6,149 nt of DNA from DATNBT01 sp964579765. Lineage in GTDB: Bacteria > Acidobacteriota > Vicinamibacteria > Vicinamibacterales > CAVVIG01. The DNA lies in assembly GCA_964579765.1 (NCBI GenBank), contig CAZOIK010000477.1, forward strand, positions 1 to 6,149, given 5' to 3'. This document shows, in pieces, positions 4,956 to 6,149 of this stretch (within the stretch, counting starts at the first letter, position 1; each line of letters begins with the position of its first letter). The notes under the pieces are model-generated. The model worked only from the letters and a program-made list of their open reading frames with translations, was not told the DNA's origin and searched no databases. The position numbers were made by a program, and so were the translations under genes.

Positions 4956-6149
4956 TCAAAACCCAAACGCAACCGTGACGCGCGCGGCGCGGGGGAGCGT
5001 CGGGTGCGTTTCGATGTCCGCGAGGCCCGCGGCCGGCTCGCCGGGCAGACGCGAGACGTAGTAGTAGTCGATGTCGCTGACGGCGGCGTTGAACAGGTTG
5101 AAGACCGAGAGCGTCGCGCGCACGCGCGGCGCGAGCTGGTAGCCCGCCTCGAACTCGCACAGGCTCGTCGCTTTCGATCGGACCGAGTTGTCTTCGATGA
5201 GCGCGCGCGGCCCGAAGTACCGCCATCGGAGGCTGCCGAACGTGCGATGCAGGTTGTTCACTGTCGCGCCCGCCGAGACGACGGCGCCGACCGCCTCGGG
5301 CACGTACTGGCCGGCCGGATCCGCCGCCGTGAACCGCGCCTGCGACCACGACACGTCCGCGTCGAAGTTCAGCCACCGCGCGGGACTGTAGTAGTTCGCG
5401 AGCTCGACGCCCTTGCGCCGGCTCGGCCGGCTCGGAATCGACTCGAACGTGTCGCCGTCCCACGTCAGCTCCGAGTCGAGATCCATCATCCACACCGTGA
5501 CCGTCGTCTGCAGGTGGGGGAGCGCGACGGTGCGCACGCCCGCCTCGCCGCCTTTCGCCTTCACGAGCGGCGTCACCGGCGTAATCGGGTCGCCGTCGGC
5601 GTCGCGCGTGGCGAGGACACCGCGTGCGTCGTTGCTGTGAAAGCCTTCGCCCGCGTTGACGTAGAACTCCGTGCCGCCCCACGGACCGAACGTCACGCCG
5701 CCCTTCGGGCTCACGATGCCGGCGCTTTTCGCGCCGCTGTTGTACGACTGCAGCGCGTTCACGCGGAAGCGCGTCGCGTCCACGCGTACTCCCGCCAACG
5801 TGCGCAGCCACGGCAGCCATTCGATCTCGTTCTGCCCGTACACGCCGCCCGTCGTCTCGAGCACCGCCGCCTGGCTCACGGTCGCGAGCCGCACGCGATC
5901 CTCCGTGTGGTAGAGCGCGAGGTTCGTGATGTCGTCGTTGCGAACCTGGAGGCCGAACGTGTTCTGGACGTTGCGGCCGTTCCAGTGCGACAGGCGTTTG
6001 TGCGTCAGCCGGCCGCCGGTGATGAACCGGTGATCGGCCTGCTCGTGCTGATCGCCGTGCACCGGGTCGTCGAGGAAGTACGTGAAGTTCGAGAAGAGTC
6101 TGAGATCCGACCCGATGCCGTAGGCAGATGCTTTCGTCAGCGTCGATCC
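4956..6149 (-). CDS. TonB-dependent outer-membrane receptor, C-terminal barrel (partial at right edge)
   Basis: The frame is open from the right edge to TGA at 4956-4958, giving 397 C-terminal residues; the GTG at 6060-6062 is internal, since the 29 codons to its right read on as barrel (SDLRLFSNFTYFLDDP). The segment is a run of amphipathic beta strands with turns: NEIEWLPWLRTLAGVRVDATRF, then GGTEFYVNAGEGFHSNDARG, a signature stretch of TonB-dependent receptors, KGGEAGVRT, VWMMDLDSELTWDGD, RKGVELANYY, and LSVFNLFNAAVSDIDYYYVSRL near the end. The last strand, ARVTVAFGF, closes with a Phe as needed for outer-membrane insertion by the Bam machinery. Such receptors import siderophores, cobalamin or sugars using TonB-ExbBD energy; the plug domain, TonB box and signal peptide are outside the window, so the ligand cannot be guessed. 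The gene is convergent with the small membrane ORF, with GC-rich hairpins between them. Confidence 0.95.
   Translation of the reverse strand, partial: GSTLTKASAYGIGSDLRLFSNFTYFLDDPVHGDQHEQADHRFITGGRLTHKRLSHWNGRNVQNTFGLQVRNDDITNLALYHTEDRVRLATVSQAAVLETTGGVYGQNEIEWLPWLRTLAGVRVDATRFRVNALQSYNSGAKSAGIVSPKGGVTFGPWGGTEFYVNAGEGFHSNDARGVLATRDADGDPITPVTPLVKAKGGEAGVRTVALPHLQTTVTVWMMDLDSELTWDGDTFESIPSRPSRRKGVELANYYSPARWLNFDADVSWSQARFTAADPAGQYVPEAVGAVVSAGATVNNLHRTFGSLRWRYFGPRALIEDNSVRSKATSLCEFEAGYQLAPRVRATLSVFNLFNAAVSDIDYYYVSRLPGEPAAGLADIETHPTLPRAARVTVAFGF

Noticed and set aside
4663..5061. A 132-codon plus-strand frame starting in the gap before the receptor, with several Cys near its start
   Set aside because: The Cys pattern (CHACETGC) looked like a metal site, but third codon positions are not G/C-rich as in the real genes, the frame runs through the hairpin cluster into the antisense of the receptor, and no Shine-Dalgarno precedes it.
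4810..5820. A 336-codon minus-strand frame overlapping the TonB-dependent receptor
   Set aside because: It is an Arg-rich out-of-frame shadow of the receptor and continues through the GC-rich hairpins after the receptor's stop.

Overview
The window is high-GC bacterial chromosomal DNA with ordinary, mostly housekeeping-type genes packed on both strands. No mobile element, CRISPR array, rRNA or tRNA is visible. The gene content suggests a Gram-negative, environmental Acidobacteriota-like bacterium, possibly of the Vicinamibacteria type. This rests on a two-haem reaction-centre-type cytochrome c fused to a lipoprotein-sorting-like domain, a TonB-dependent receptor, and short GC-rich intergenic repeats such as GGTTCCAGGGG and GGCGGGCC...GGCCCGCC. 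The placement is an inference from style and family recall, not a proof.

Layout from left to right. At 2-220 (+) lies the C-terminal end of a protein of unknown function. It is followed after 18 bases by a COMT-like SAM-dependent O-methyltransferase (239-1246, +). A 160-base spacer with a possible ECF-type promoter and a good Shine-Dalgarno leads to the exported dihaem cytochrome (1407-2573, +). That gene ends in a four-copy tandem repeat whose last copy forms the left arm of a strong intrinsic terminator (2600-2637). Next comes a leftward cupin gene (2649-3101, -) with a very basic N-terminal tail. It is divergent, by only 17 bases, from a PAT-type GNAT acetyltransferase (3119-3643, +). The acetyltransferase converges with an AcuI/YhdH-type acrylyl-CoA reductase (3647-4636, -), with three bases between their stop codons and a 7-base tandem repeat spanning both stops.

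The 319-base gap 4637-4955 holds no long gene. It contains a 14-base inverted-repeat candidate site, a 25-codon reading frame for a one-helix membrane peptide (4799-4876, +), and a cluster of GC-rich palindromes (4876-4950). The cluster sits between the end of that small ORF and the end of the last gene, a TonB-dependent outer-membrane receptor that reads leftward and runs off the right edge (4956-6149, -).

No pathway clearly joins these genes. The cytochrome and the receptor are cell-envelope proteins, while the methyltransferase, acetyltransferase, reductase and cupin look like separate small-molecule enzymes. I do not see a clear new multi-gene system. The points most worth a second look are the cytochrome's domain fusion, the hidden small membrane ORF, and the intergenic repeats that have become parts of terminators and gene ends.
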